Shown: positions 30,851-41,177 of the stretch, piece by piece
How the letters are laid out: the number at the start of each line of letters is the position of its first letter
Numbering within the stretch: the stretch's first letter is position 1
Assembly: GCF_000247695.1 (NCBI RefSeq)
Contig: NW_004624784.1
Location: forward strand, 14,829,830 to 14,893,829
Length of the DNA stretch: 64,000 bases
DNA from: Heterocephalus glaber
Taxonomy: Eukaryota > Chordata > Mammalia > Rodentia > Bathyergidae
Direction of reading: 5' to 3'
The notes under the pieces: model-generated
Database searches by the model: none
Seen by the model: the letters and a program-made list of their open reading frames with translations, nothing else
What the model was told of the DNA's origin: nothing
Translations under genes and position numbers: made by a program

Positions 30851-33460
30851 CATGATGATGACCACTTCCCCCTGCTCTTGGGGAGCTGGATTGATATGCT
30901 GAAGCTGAAGATCTTGGAAGTCTTCATGATCCACAAGGACATGGGGATGATTGTATTTAGTATCTAGTGTCCTTAACCATAATTCAGCTCCTAGCTCCTC
31001 TTTTGTGACAACTGTCTGGGAATATTGAGGAGGGAGTCCCTGGGATGGTGCACTCCCCTCCTACTCTTCAGGACTCAAGAGACAAAGGGAAGATGAGAAG
31101 AGAGTAATGAGAGCCACAGGCTTGGGAGCCCCCTAATTTTCCCATGGGAAGGGTGGAACCAGAGGAATAAGAGATGCTATATAAAGCAGGGTGAACCTGG
31201 GAGTCAAGAGTGAAATTTGAATGTTGTTAGGAGAATGATCATCGTGTAAAAGTCCAAACCAGAGGTTTCTCAACTAGAACCCAAGCTTTGAGGCTCAGAC
31301 TCCCCGGGGGATATGGTGTCATCTTGGTCCTCTTTGGGGTGAGTCTGGGGTGAATGGGATCAGTGGCCATGATGTCATGGAAGGAGTGGGGGACCAGGAA
31401 AGCAGGTGGGAATCTCAGCACCTTCTTTTGCCCACCAAAGCGCTTTCCTTGGAGCTGTCCATGGTACTGGGCCAGATCCCACCCAGCACGGCCTTGCTGG
31501 TCACTCCTGCCCTCTCCACCAGTCACTGGTCTGTCAGTCTCCTTACCTGGCAGGCCCAGCCCACAGCACTGATCCCTGCTGCAAGTCCCAGTACATTTGG
31601 ACAAACTCAAACTGAGGATGAGTTTTAGCTCCGGGCTTCGTGCTAACAACAATGTAGTCTCTGATCTGCCTGTTTCTGTGTGCACCTTAACCAGCACTCA
31701 CACTTGATCTCAAAGCCTTCCTTAATCACCATCACTATTTCCAGCCTCAGCCCTAGGAATTGTCTGAATTGGAGCTACACCCTAATCTCGGACTGAACCT
31801 GGGTTCCAAAGACTTGGGCTGGGTAAAGAACTGGCCCCTCCCTACTTCTGCTTCTCTCCCTCCTCATTATGATCATGGTTGAGCATCTGTGGCAGGCATT
31901 GGGAATGGAGACGGGTGTCCTATCCTGTCCCTGCTTCCATGTCCTTGGCTGTGAGCTCCTCTCAGCCTCATCATCAGACAGAGGAGCCCAGGCATTGACA
32001 AATTCATGTTAATGTCAGCATGGCCAAGCATTCTCACAAGAGGGGGAGTCCTTGGAGGAGATGTCACCATCATTTTCCAAAGGCAAAGGGCAGAGGGGGC
32101 CAGGGAATAGTTTGACTCTGCCCATTGCTCTCCACTTGCCTTGTGTTGCTGATTCCTGCCTCCAGGAACCGAAGGATGCTGGTTGTGGGGAGGGTGCGGA
32201 GAGAAGGGGAGGGTTAAGCAGGAGAGACTTTCTTACAGAAGACCAGTTTCAGCTGAGGGACAGTGTCAGGAGGGGTGGGCAGAGAGAAGAGAGTGTGGCT
32301 GAGATGGAGGACAAGATGGAGAAGGCCACTGTGGCCTGGGTGGGACTTTTCCTATGTCCCAGACCAGTCACAGGGGAAAGGGAATAGGGAGCAGAGAATT
32401 TGAAAAGGAGAACATCTGTCCTTCCCTCCTGGGGCTGATTCCTTGCGGGGTTCATTCTTTTATTCAACAGAGAGGGATGAGGAAATGGCAGCCAGAAGAA
32501 GATGTGCTGCATTTCTGGGGGGACCACGGTAAGCCCCACGGGTCTCTTTGACTGACTCTGTCCTCCTCCACTCCCTCCTCCATGCCCCCTTCCTCGTCCC
32601 GGCTGTACCTGGGCTCTGGCTCCAGCCCCACTCACGCCTTCTCCATCCTTTGGAGCATTATCTCACTGAATCATCCAACCAACCCAGGATGGTAGCAGAC
32701 TTCGTTGCTCAAGGCCAGAGGACCCCGCCCAAGATACCCATAAGGACTCTCCTCCCCAAGCACTCAGACTGCTTCCTCTTTCCTGACAAATGCCTCCCAA
32801 GCCTTCTCTGTCTCTCTGGGTCACCTGTGGTTGGGGTGAACATATAATATGTCCAAGCTGAGATGCTACTGAAACCAAAAGGGTCGCTTGAGTGATTATG
32901 TAGGGGCAGCAGGAATTGTACCAGATGCCCTCAGTGGGCCCCCTGAGGTCGCTCCTTGCCACCCTCAGCTCCTTGAGATCCTGCCAACTGCTGGCTCAGG
33001 TCCTCCAACAGCTTCCTGGGCCTGGAATGGGAGGGGGAGTGGCACCCAGCCCCGCTTCTGCTTCCTGCGCTGTGCTCTTGGCCAGTGCACCTCTCTGTGG
33101 GGTGCTTACTCTGCTCTGTTCATCTCCCACTGAGACAGAGAATATGACAGACAGACACACTACATACATGTGGCCCCTGGAGTTATTGTCCCCATTTCCT
33201 GCCCAGATTTTGACCTCAATTACTTACATTTAATTTCCTTCCTCTTCTTTCCCAGTGGCCTGCATCTCTCTTCCTCTGTGGCCTCCACCCTTCTCAGAGT
33301 CTGCACCAAGTACTGACGACTCCTCCCCGATGTCAGCCACAGCCACCCAGTTCCAAGCAGGGGAGGTGGTAGCTTTCTCCTCTGCTGGCCTTAGCACAGC
33401 CTTGGGGACCCAGAGGAACTTCATCATATTGATTCGCCATTGATAGAACCCATCTTTAGG
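30851..33460. other. Unique DNA, few features
   Basis: A TATA-like GCTATATAAAGCAGG is at about 31177-31191, without an associated exon. Positions 32640-32720 could be a very degenerate minus-strand MIR. The rest is unassigned, with frames of up to about 150 codons that overlap on both strands and show no domain. Confidence 0.4.
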
Positions 33461-33649
33461 CCACTGGTTCTCAAACATAAGCATGTATCAGAATTGCCTG
33501 GCAGGCTTGTTAAAACCTGAATTACTGGCCCCAACACCAGCTTCTGACTTAATAAATAAGGGATGGGGGCTGAGAGTTTGCATTTCTAACAAGTTCTTAG
33601 GTGATGCTGATGTTGTTGCTCTTTCGGGATCACACTCTGAGAACCACTG
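33461..33649 (-). mobile_element. MER5A-type DNA transposon
   Basis: Essentially full length (about 189 bp), bounded by inverted ends CACTGGTTCTCAAACA and CTCTGAGAACCACTG. Interior words AGAATTGCCTGGCAGGCTTG, TTAAAACCTGAATTACTGGC, GAGAGTTTGCATTTCTAACA, and AGTTCTTAGGTGATGCTGAT are the MER5A order. This is a non-autonomous hAT-Charlie element. Confidence 0.9.
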
Positions 33650-34989
33650 TTGTTCTCAGCAAAAACCTCACTTGCCCTTCCAGTCTAAGGGGGTAGAGGA
33701 GGAAAGCTGATCTCATTGGGGAGAGGGGAGATGGGATAAACACTTTAGACCTCCTGGAAATAAAGCCCCATCTCAGCGATATCCTCAAGCTGGGCAGCAA
33801 TGTTCAAGTTTAATGTGCATGGAGGAATGAGAGGAAGGGAGCCAAGGAGGGCAGGAGCTGGGGAGGTGGCTGCATATTTAATGCTGTTCCTGGCTTTGAA
33901 GGTCCTAAGGAAGGCAGGAGCATGGCAGCCAGTGACAGCTCCATTGTGATAGGGGATGGGGAGAGATGCACCCTGCCAGGGCTCCTTGGCAGGGCGGGGT
34001 GCGGGGGCTGGAGGGATGGGCCAGGCAAGGTGAGGAGGGGGAAGGGAAGGAGGGCTAGGTGTGGATGGGAGATGAGGAGTAGCCTTGACAGGGTCTCCTG
34101 TCACTTCATCTCCTTCTCCCCAGCCTAAGAGGTGGTGGGGAGATTCCTGCAGGCCTGGAGATTTCCTCATGCTGCTTCCAAAGACCTGCCTCTGATCCTA
34201 AGGGAATCTCTGAGACATCCTTCCTTCTCCAAGAAATATCTCAATATTTGCAGAAGTGTAAAGCTGAGCTCTGGTGCATCAGGAGCTTCTAAGTTGCAAG
34301 ACAACAGTAATTACCCATTTCTATTCAGTCTCACATCGATAACACACTTGCTCCTTCGTGCTCCACCCCCCCACCCCAATCTCCTTCCAGTGAGGCCAAA
34401 GCCATTTCTAAAAGGCATATGATGGAGGATTTGGGTGGAATCTCTGAACTTTCTAAAAAAGCCCTCCTTCCTCTTAGTTTTAGGTCCTTGGGCTCACCCT
34501 CAGCACAGCCCTGATGAGTGAATTTAGCATCTGAGACCCACAATGATGGGGAGTGAAGGAGGAAGGGTTTCTGCTCAGAGACAAAGTTGGCCTGGGGTCC
34601 TTTCTGGGGCCAGAGTGGGGTGTGTGTGCACAGGCTCAGTGCCTCCTGTTCACAGCCTCAAAGGGCTCACAGCACCCCGAGTTGGCTGCAGTGACAGACA
34701 TGCCCCTTCTGAGCTCAGCAGGGACCCATGCCAGCCTCCAAGGGGTCCCAGCTCCTTTGGAACCCATACCCCTGCTTTCTTGCTCACACACATCATATTT
34801 TCAGCTCGAGACCAGCAGGAGGGTGAGGTCTGTGCAGGAGGCTCCTTGGGCAGAAGTTACACAGCTACAGCTGCGTTCTGCTCTGCCCCAGCCCTGCCCC
34901 ATGTCTAGGGTTGCGTTTGCCCTTCAAATGACATTTGTATCCACAGAGTGGACAGGACCCTGGGAGATGGGAAGGGAGGAGGCAATGCG
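33650..34989. other. Unique DNA; possible short conserved piece
   Basis: Positions 34200-34340 are AT-shifted unique sequence (AAATATCTCAATATTTGC, GACAACAGTAATTACCCATT), a weak candidate regulatory element. No gene is supported, although one plus-strand frame of about 200 codons starts at 34553. Confidence 0.4.
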
Positions 34990-35160
34990 CCTGGCTTTCA
35001 GTCAGACAGATCCAGGCTCTAATCCTGCCCAGTTTTTAAGGGTTGGACCTTGGCCAAGTCATATGGCCCTTCTGCATCCTGAGAACGGGGATAATCATGT
35101 AGATTTTGCAGGGCACCTAGCACAGTGCCTGGCACCTGTGAGCTCCCAATAATGGCATGT
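34990..35160 (+). mobile_element. MIR SINE
   Basis: GACAGATCCAGGCTCTAATC, CTGCCCAGTTTTTAAG, GGACCTTGGCCAAGTCATAT, CATCCTGAGAACGGGGATAA, then GCACCTAGCACAGTGCCTGG and GCTCCCAATAATGGC. Confidence 0.8.
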
Positions 35161-35269
35161 GCCAGACCTTGAACTTGTCCATGCAAAATCTGTATGGGGC
35201 CACACCCCACCCAGGGGAACTTTTCTCCAGCCCACACCAGGTGGAACCAAGGGGCAGGCCTCAAGTCCC

Positions 35270-35420
35270 CTCCCTCAGAGCAACTGGAGTGAGCATTCAA
35301 TCCTGATTAGCTCCACTGGGCTCCCTCATAACCTTTTCATTAGGAAATTATGTTTAATAGAAATTGTTCTGACACCTCTCAGCAGCGTTTCCCTGTAATT
35401 CATTATCACGGGGAGGGGGC
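35270..35420. promoter_or_regulatory. Candidate conserved non-coding element
   Basis: Unique AT-shifted block: CATTCAATCCTGATTAGC, TTTTCATTAGGAAATTATG, AATAGAAATTGTTCTGACAC (SOX-type ATTGTT), CCCTGTAATTCATTATCACG. No repeat signature or open frame. Conservation not measured. Confidence 0.45.
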
Positions 35421-36289
35421 CAGGCGGCTGAGTGCTCTGGGTCTCAGTTCCTTGGGGGAGGGGGCTCTCCTCTCCTCTCCCCATCCCTGGTCCATCCCTT
35501 GCGGGGTGAGTGGAAGAGACAAAGGACAGAGGTGTTTCTGCTCGGCATCCCCATGGAGAGGCAGGCTAGCTGTTGGTGCACATTTGGATGGGCCCAGCCT
35601 TCTCTCAGCTCCCTCCTCTGGTTCTGACTTAAGACCACCCAGCTATTGCCAGTGATGCATGTGTGTTGATTGCACCCTCAATTTTGTGTTGTCCTCATAC
35701 TGTCTCCAGACAGAGGGGAGTGCAGTGTCCCCAGCAGCTGTGACACAGGCAGTGCCTAGGTGCTTGGGCTCTGCAGCCTCTCTTCTGCTGGAGGCACTAA
35801 CTCTGGGCTGCTCCTTCCCTCTGGAAGCCTTACTGGGTGGGTGCCACCTGGGCTGCTCCTGCTGGACTGTCCTCCCTCTGCAGCTGGGCCAGGTGGAGGA
35901 GGTGTTCCACCTGCCAGAGTGCCAAGTTTGCATTCCCCTGCTGGGCTGGGACCCGGGAAGCCAGAGACCCGATGGGACTGTTCTTCTTCATCTGCTTGGG
36001 GTCTTGGGATTTGCCCCCCAGTGCCTCCCTGTCCCTGCTCTACCTCTGGGCAGTGCTGATGGACTCACTCCACCATCTCTATCTGCCCCTTGCCTCCAGA
36101 TTTTGATGACTAACATTCCAGGCTGCTGTTCCTCCTATCTCGGTGCCTTGGGTTTTCTGCTCATGAAGGAGCCAGGCTCCTCAACCTGTAAGAGAGGAGC
36201 ATGGTGGCCAGAGCAGTGCTTGCTTCCTAGTGCTTTGAGATCTGGGGCCAGCCCCGATGCCCCTGCATGACTTTCAGACCCCTTTGCCA
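35421..36289. other. Unique GC-rich DNA, no feature recognised
   Basis: Plus-strand open frames of about 200 codons (35659-36270) are Leu/Gly/Pro-rich, overlap another frame, and have no recognisable domain; treated as chance. Confidence 0.4.
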
Positions 36290-36760
36290 TTTCACACCAG
36301 CATCTGAAATCAGCAGCAGCCCGATCTCTCCCTGCCATATCACTCAGCAGTGTAATTGTGCAGAAAAAAATGTATTAACATGCAAAACACTCAGTTGTAC
36401 TTCTTTATGTTAAATCCTTTTTTTGCTCTATCTCTCTTTTAATTTTTACAAGGTTTTTTCTCTTTCCCCCTCTTATAAAGAGGAGAGCCGGGCACGCGGG
36501 GAATCATTTCAACTCCCTTATAAATCTCCAAAATGAATACTTAAATTTGAGGAAAAAATACATTCTTAAACCTTTAATTTCCCTGCTATGAAGTGTAATG
36601 AAAAAGCCTGATTATTTTTAATTCTTCCCTTTAATAATTCAGCGGCAGAGTGATTTAAGACTAGGATTCATAATTACCTTTCCGCTTTCTTGGCAAATGG
36701 AGTTTTAACAGAAATGAGAGCTCTGGTGACCGAAATGGATTTCAACAGGTTGCTGGGGGG
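36290..36760. promoter_or_regulatory. Candidate conserved non-coding element (longest and most AT-rich)
   Basis: About 470 bases, AT-rich between GC-rich flanks, with no repeat family. Contains ATGTATTAACATGCAAAACA (FOX-like and octamer-like words), the near-palindrome CCTCTTATAAAGAGG next to GCCGGGCACGCGGGG, CCTTTAATTTCCCTGC, GATTATTTTTAATTC, CCTTTAATAATTCAGCGG, and TTCATAATTACCTTTCCGC. Many TAAT/ATTA cores. It looks like a developmental enhancer; the TATA-like word beside a GC-rich word could also mark a non-coding transcript start. Confidence 0.55.
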
Positions 36761-37034
36761 TCGGGTCCGATGTCAATTGGTGGAGTGTCCCCAGGGCCTG
36801 TAAGATGTGCAGTCTGGACTGGACACTGGGCCCAGGTGAATGGAAGGGAAAGTGTATCACTTGTGTTGGTGGGAACCAGCTGCTAAAATAGTAAGGGGAG
36901 GTCTGTGTGGGTTTTGAGAAACCTATGTACCCTGGAAGCCACAGATTGGTGAGAAGTGGCCATCAGAAAAGTCTTGCCTTATAATAATGAATAATAACCA
37001 TAATATTAAGCCTAGGAGTTACCAAGTTATTAAG
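36761..37034. other. Unique DNA with an AAT-rich stretch
   Basis: Contains ATAATAATGAATAATAACC at about 36981-36999; otherwise unassigned. Confidence 0.4.
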
Positions 37035-37265
37035 CATAGAGTTTTGCTCTATTAATTGAGCAAATACTATGTGCCAAATATCGTGCTAGGTGCTTCATGG
37101 TCATTCTCTCTCCTGACGCTCACAATAATCTATCCTGTCTGTGGGGAAACCAAGGCTCAGAGAGGACTGGACAAGCCAAAGCCAAGGAAAATGGCAGAGC
37201 TGGGGTGTGAGCTCAGTTGTGTCCAACTCTAAAGCCACCACTACCCTCTGCTAACTAAGATCCCA
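37035..37265 (-). mobile_element. MIR SINE
   Basis: Reverse-complement order: AAATACTATGTGCCAAATAT, CGTGCTAGGTGCTTCATGG, GACGCTCACAATAATC, GGGGAAACCAAGGCTCAGAG, and GGCAGAGCTGGGGTGTGAGC. Confidence 0.8.
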
Positions 37266-37389
37266 AACACTGCCCGGAGTTTGAGTTCATTACCCAGACA
37301 TGGCACGTGTCCCCTTGGGGCTCACAGATACAGGCAGACATGCGGGCAATCAGGGTGATCAGGGTGATCATGGGGAGACCTGTGCAGAG

Positions 37390-37600
37390 TGCCCCAGGCT
37401 AGGGCAGTCAGAGTTCTGAGCCCTTCTACAGAGCCACTACCTGCTAGCTTGCAGACTCGGGGATATTGCTTGTCTGAGACTCAGTTTCCTATCTGTATAA
37501 TAAAAACTGACTTGCCTAGTTCAGACGACTGTAATGAACTTCAAATGTGAAAATGTGGGTGGAAAATCCTTGTAAGACCTAAATCACTCTACCATTATTT
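37390..37600 (+). mobile_element. MIR SINE
   Basis: CAGAGTTCTGAGCCCTTCTA, CCACTACCTGCTAGCTTGC, GGATATTGCTTGTCTGAGAC, CTCAGTTTCCTATCTGTATA, and AATAAAAACTGACTTGCC. It follows an oppositely oriented MIR about 120 bases upstream. Confidence 0.7.
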
Positions 37601-37639
37601 GATAGCAGAAGACTTAAAGCACATCTGTTTCTGTCATAC

Positions 37640-37850
37640 CCCACAGCCCTTTTTCCTGCTGCCTGCATGCCCAGACTTCTACCAAACCCAGTTCAGATTT
37701 ACCTCCTCTCCCAGGAAGCTTCCTGGATTGATTCCTTTCAAGGCACATTGTTCTAGCTGCTTCTTTTTTTGTATTTCATATTCATTTGAGCCCTTAAATC
37801 CTTTGGCAGAGCGTAGGTGTCTGTATCTGTGTCTCCTACAGATGTTACAT
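37640..37850 (+). mobile_element. L2 LINE 3' fragment
   Basis: CTGCCTGCATGCCCAGACTT, CAGTTCAGATTTACCTCCTC, TCCCAGGAAGCTTCCTGGAT, then CATATTCATTTGAGCCC. Matches the L2 3'-end order. Confidence 0.6.
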
Positions 37851-38109
37851 CATAGGACAGGGCTTTTATTCCCCCCACCTCTTTGGGAAGCTCAGATCTC
37901 TGGCTCTGCATTTGGGCTGCAACACATTGATAGTGCAGGTTCACTGCCTGCATGGGGACGGAGATCGTGAAAACCTATAGATAATCCCAAACCAAGAAAT
38001 GGTGGTATTGAATATCTGAGGTGCAAAGGGAAACACCATGCAGTCATGAGTATGAGAGTGCACATACGTGCTCTCCTTCACTCCTGCACCTGCTCACCTG
38101 AGCTTGTCT

Positions 38110-38290
38110 ATAGGCGGACACTGTCCCTAGCATTTACTTTATAGTTTATCAAGTGCTTCCCCATACGTTAAGTGACGTGGTTCTCTCAACGGCTTCCACC
38201 AGAGAGGCGGTGGCGGTGGTAGTAGTGAGGGTCATTGTCCTCTCTCAGAGCAAGAGAGGGTCCATGACCTGCCTACCACCCTTGCCGGGC
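38110..38290 (-). mobile_element. MIR SINE, degenerate
   Basis: TAGCATTTACTTTATAGTTT, ATCAAGTGCTTCCCC, TTAAGTGACGTGGTTCTCTC, GAGGCGGTGGCGGTGG and GAGGGTCCATGACCTGCC follow the reverse MIR order. Confidence 0.55.
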
Positions 38291-39199
38291 ATGGGGAGCC
38301 CAGGCCTACTGGCTCCTAAGCCATGGCGCACTCTGGACAGAGCAGGAGCTCCCATGACAGAGGGGGAGCTCTGGAGTGTGTACCAGGTACACATGTGTGC
38401 CCTCACTGAGTGTGGGAGGTGACTGGGGGCTCAGGAAGCCCAGAGATGTGAGCCTGGAGCAGAGCCCTCCCTGAGTCCAGCAGGAGTCGAAGCTGTGACC
38501 CAGCACACACACTTGGCCGAGTCGAACTGAGGACCTGGGAGCCGGGCCTTCTGCCTGTGGGATCAACAAGCCCCTGGGGGCCTGAGCAAGAAAGAAGGGA
38601 CTGGAGCCCAAGGAGGGGGTCCTGAGGAGCTCTGCCCAGCCTGGGTGGGCTCCTCTTCTCCTCCCAATACTGCTCCCTGGAAGGAGGCAGCAGCAGAGGG
38701 GCCCTCAGAGACACTTGAGGCCTGATTGGGCATAAGTGTCTGATAATGACTCCCATCAAATGTCAAGCGGCCGTGCTGCGGCTCCTGGGGCTGATTGCTC
38801 CCCCTGAGAGGGTGCGGTGGGGGCGAGTCTGGTCCTGGATGCTTCTCCACTATGGAGATCCCACCCCAGGCTTGTCTGCAAGGCAGCTCTTCCCGCCTGG
38901 GCTCTCTCTGCTGGGAAATGCCTCAGGGTGTAAAGTGCTGAGGTGGATGGAAAGAGTGGGGCTGAGGCCAGCACTGACCCCTTTGGCCCAGTGCTGGGCC
39001 AGGGTCTCGCAATGGACAGAGGAGGAAGAAGCTTGATTGGCTCTTTGCAGAAAAGCCCAGCTTCTTCAAGGTCCTGGGGAGCATGGGCCACCCAGAGACT
39101 TGGTGACTATGACAGTAGCTGAGTGACTTTTCTGGTCTTGGCCTTGCCTCAGAACTGGCTCTCTGTCACCTCGCCTGAATTCTGTTGGTCACTGTGAGC
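38291..39199. other. Unique DNA, no certain feature
   Basis: Positions 38735-38770 (GATAATGACTCCCATCAAAT) are a short AT-shifted island. No gene or repeat is recognised. Confidence 0.35.
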
Positions 39200-39576
39200 G
39201 CTTCAGTTTGGATCTTGAATGTACCCTGAGGCTCATGTGTTAAAAGTCTGGTCCCCAACCTGTAGTATTACTAGGAGGTGGTGGAACCCTTAAGAGGTGG
39301 GGCTTAGTTGGAGAAAGTTAGGTCACTGGGGTCCTGGTCTTGAAGGGCTATTGAGACCCCCGTCCCTTCCTGTCCCTCTCTTTGCTTCCTGGTCACCATG
39401 AAGTGAACTTCCTCTGCTATGTATTGCTGCCACAATGTGCTATGTCACCACAGGCCCAAACAGAGCCAAATAGCCATGGACTGAAGCTTCTGAAACTCTG
39501 ATTCAAAATAAACCTTTCTTCTCTTTAAGGTAACTCTCTCAGGTATTTTGTCAGAGTAACAGAAAGCTGAGTAACA
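39200..39576 (+). mobile_element. MaLR-type LTR
   Basis: CAGTTTGGATCTTGAATGTA, GAGGCTCATGTGTTAAAAGT, CTGGTCCCCAACC, GGAGGTGGTGGAACCCTTAA, GGGGCTTAGTTGG, AGTTAGGTCACTGGGG, GCTTCCTGGTCACCATGAAG, AATAAACCTTTCTTCTCTTT, and GGTATTTTGTCAGAGTAACA with end CTGAGTAACA. This is the MaLR solo-LTR order. There is no internal region. Confidence 0.8.
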
Positions 39577-39695
39577 TAGCAAGTCACAAGACAGTTCAGA
39601 TTCCACAGAAGAAACAAGCTCCATTTCTTGCTGGGAGAAGCTACAAAGCCACATCACAAAGGAGCGTGACTATAAGGAGGCAAGGATTTGGAGAA

Positions 39696-39770
39696 TGCTA
39701 TGGTTTGAAAATAGTTTGAGGGTCCCCCAAGGGTCCATATGCTGCAGACCTCATCCCTGGGGTAAGACAG
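39696..39770 (+). mobile_element. MaLR-like LTR, 5' fragment
   Basis: GCTATGGTTTGAAAATAGTT, TGAGGGTCCCCCAAGGGTCC, and ATATGCTGCAGACCTCATCC resemble the first 70 bases of a MaLR LTR; the rest is missing. It lies 120 bases after a complete LTR. Confidence 0.5.
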
Positions 39771-40269
39771 CAATTGGGCAAACACTTGTAAACTCTAAAG
39801 TGCTATGCACATGTCAATTGCTTAGAGTTGCTGGCCCTCTCCTAGATAACAGGTTTACTGGGAAGAGCTGCTCCCTTGTCTTGGGGACTCATGGATTCCC
39901 TTTACTTCTGGTAATAGCTGATACTGGTTTTTCATCATTAAATAAGTGCTTCTTTGCCTGAAGAAACATCAGTTTGCTGAGCTAGACTCGTGGCAGAGAA
40001 AGTTGTAGAGATGAAGTTGTTGTCCTCAGATGGAGGAGGCTCAGGGGCCTAAATGTCACCCTGAGTGTTTGAGTATCTGACTTGTGCCAGCTGAACTTAA
40101 ACAGAATCATGGCTGATAGACTTGTGAGGGAGATAGAACATAGCTCTTCTGCTCTCTGGGCTGTTGTTCTCCCTCTCACTTGGCCTATGGACGACCGAGT
40201 TCCAAGTCCACAGGGAGTAGAATAAGCCATAAAGGCTGTGGGTAAGATTCAGATGAGAGTAACCAAGAC
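39771..40269. other. Unassigned DNA
   Basis: Positions 39795-39825 (CTCTAAAGTGCTATGCACAT) slightly resemble a MIR tail. No other feature is recognised. Confidence 0.35.
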
Positions 40270-40465
40270 CTTCTTGACTGCAGTGAGTCATAATACTACT
40301 AATAATAACTAACTTTACTGAGGACTTACCATGTGCCAGGTACCATGCTAAACCTTTTGCAAACTGTATCCCATTGGGAGGTTAATACTACTTAGGTAAG
40401 TTGCTCAAGGTCACACAGAGGGTGAGAAGATGAGCTGGGCCTGAATGCAGATGGTCTGACTTCAC
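40270..40465 (-). mobile_element. MIR SINE
   Basis: AACTAACTTTACTGAGGACT, TACCATGTGCCAGGTACCAT, GCTAAACCTTTTGCAAACTG, GGTAAGTTGCTCAAGGTCAC, and ACAGAGGGTGAGAAGATGAG, a clear reverse-complement MIR. Confidence 0.85.
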
Positions 40466-40914
40466 CAGAGGTCTGACACTCATGGCTAAGGTCACATCCA
40501 TTGCTTTCAGCGTTGGGCCGGCCCAGGCCCCTCTGCCATGTGGGGAGGTACACTATCAGGGGATGGAAAGTGCAGTGGCTTATCCATGGAAGGGGCAGCT
40601 GGGCTTCGTGTGTCTTCCCCAAGCAGAGCAGTGTACAGAGAATAAGTACATGAGCAGAACATGTCTGGCCAGGCTCTGTCTTTCAAGGAATGATGCGTCA
40701 GTCAGATACCCAAGCCATTAAGTGCCCCACCCCCCTGGGGGCTGATCTCTGGTTGTTTATCATGCCCAAGGGTGTGACACTGATTCCAGAAAGCTTGTCC
40801 ATTTCCTCTGGCTCTTCCTGGAGAAAGGATAGAGTGGGGGTATGTGTGCAGGGCTGGCGAGGATGAGGGACAGACCTGGGATGGCAACACATTCCGTATG
40901 AGCATATTTCTCCA
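40466..40914. other. Unique DNA, no feature recognised
   Basis: Nothing recognised between the MIR and the LTR. Confidence 0.35.
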
Positions 40915-41177
40915 GGGGCCTTTGGAGAAAGGGGACTTTAATGAGGTTAGTGCCTTTATAAAAAAGCCCTGAGGGAGGCCCCTGCTCCTTCTACCATGAG
41001 AGGACACAGCTGAAGTTGCCAACTATGAACTCAAAAGCCCTCACTGGATACCAAATATGCTGGGGCCTTGATCTTGGACTTCTCAGCCTCCAGAACTGAG
41101 TAAAATAAATTTCTGTTATTTATAAGCTACTTGGTCTATGGTATTTTGTTATAGCAGCCTGAGCAGACTAAGATAGT
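40915..41177 (+). mobile_element. MaLR (MST/MLT1-type) LTR, 3' two-thirds
   Basis: GTTAGTGCCTTTATAAAAAA, CTCCTTCTACCATGAGAGGA, CACAGCTGAAGTTGCC, CTCACTGGATACCAAATATG, GCCTTGATCTTGGACTTCTC, AGCCTCCAGAACTGAG, AAATAAATTTCTGTTATTTA, and TATGGTATTTTGTTATAGCA, ending CAGACTAAGATAG. A strong match to this LTR class, with its 5' part missing. Confidence 0.9.

Noticed and set aside
31174..31191. TATA-box-like GCTATATAAAGCAGG
   Set aside because: No initiator, CpG enrichment, CCAAT box or plausible first exon nearby; single TATA-like words are frequent by chance.
34553..35152. 199-codon plus-strand open frame
   Set aside because: Its 3' third is a MIR SINE and the rest shows no domain.
35659..36270. 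203-codon plus-strand open frame
   Set aside because: Leu/Gly/Pro-rich with no family resemblance, and shadowed by overlapping frames. No exon boundaries could be argued.
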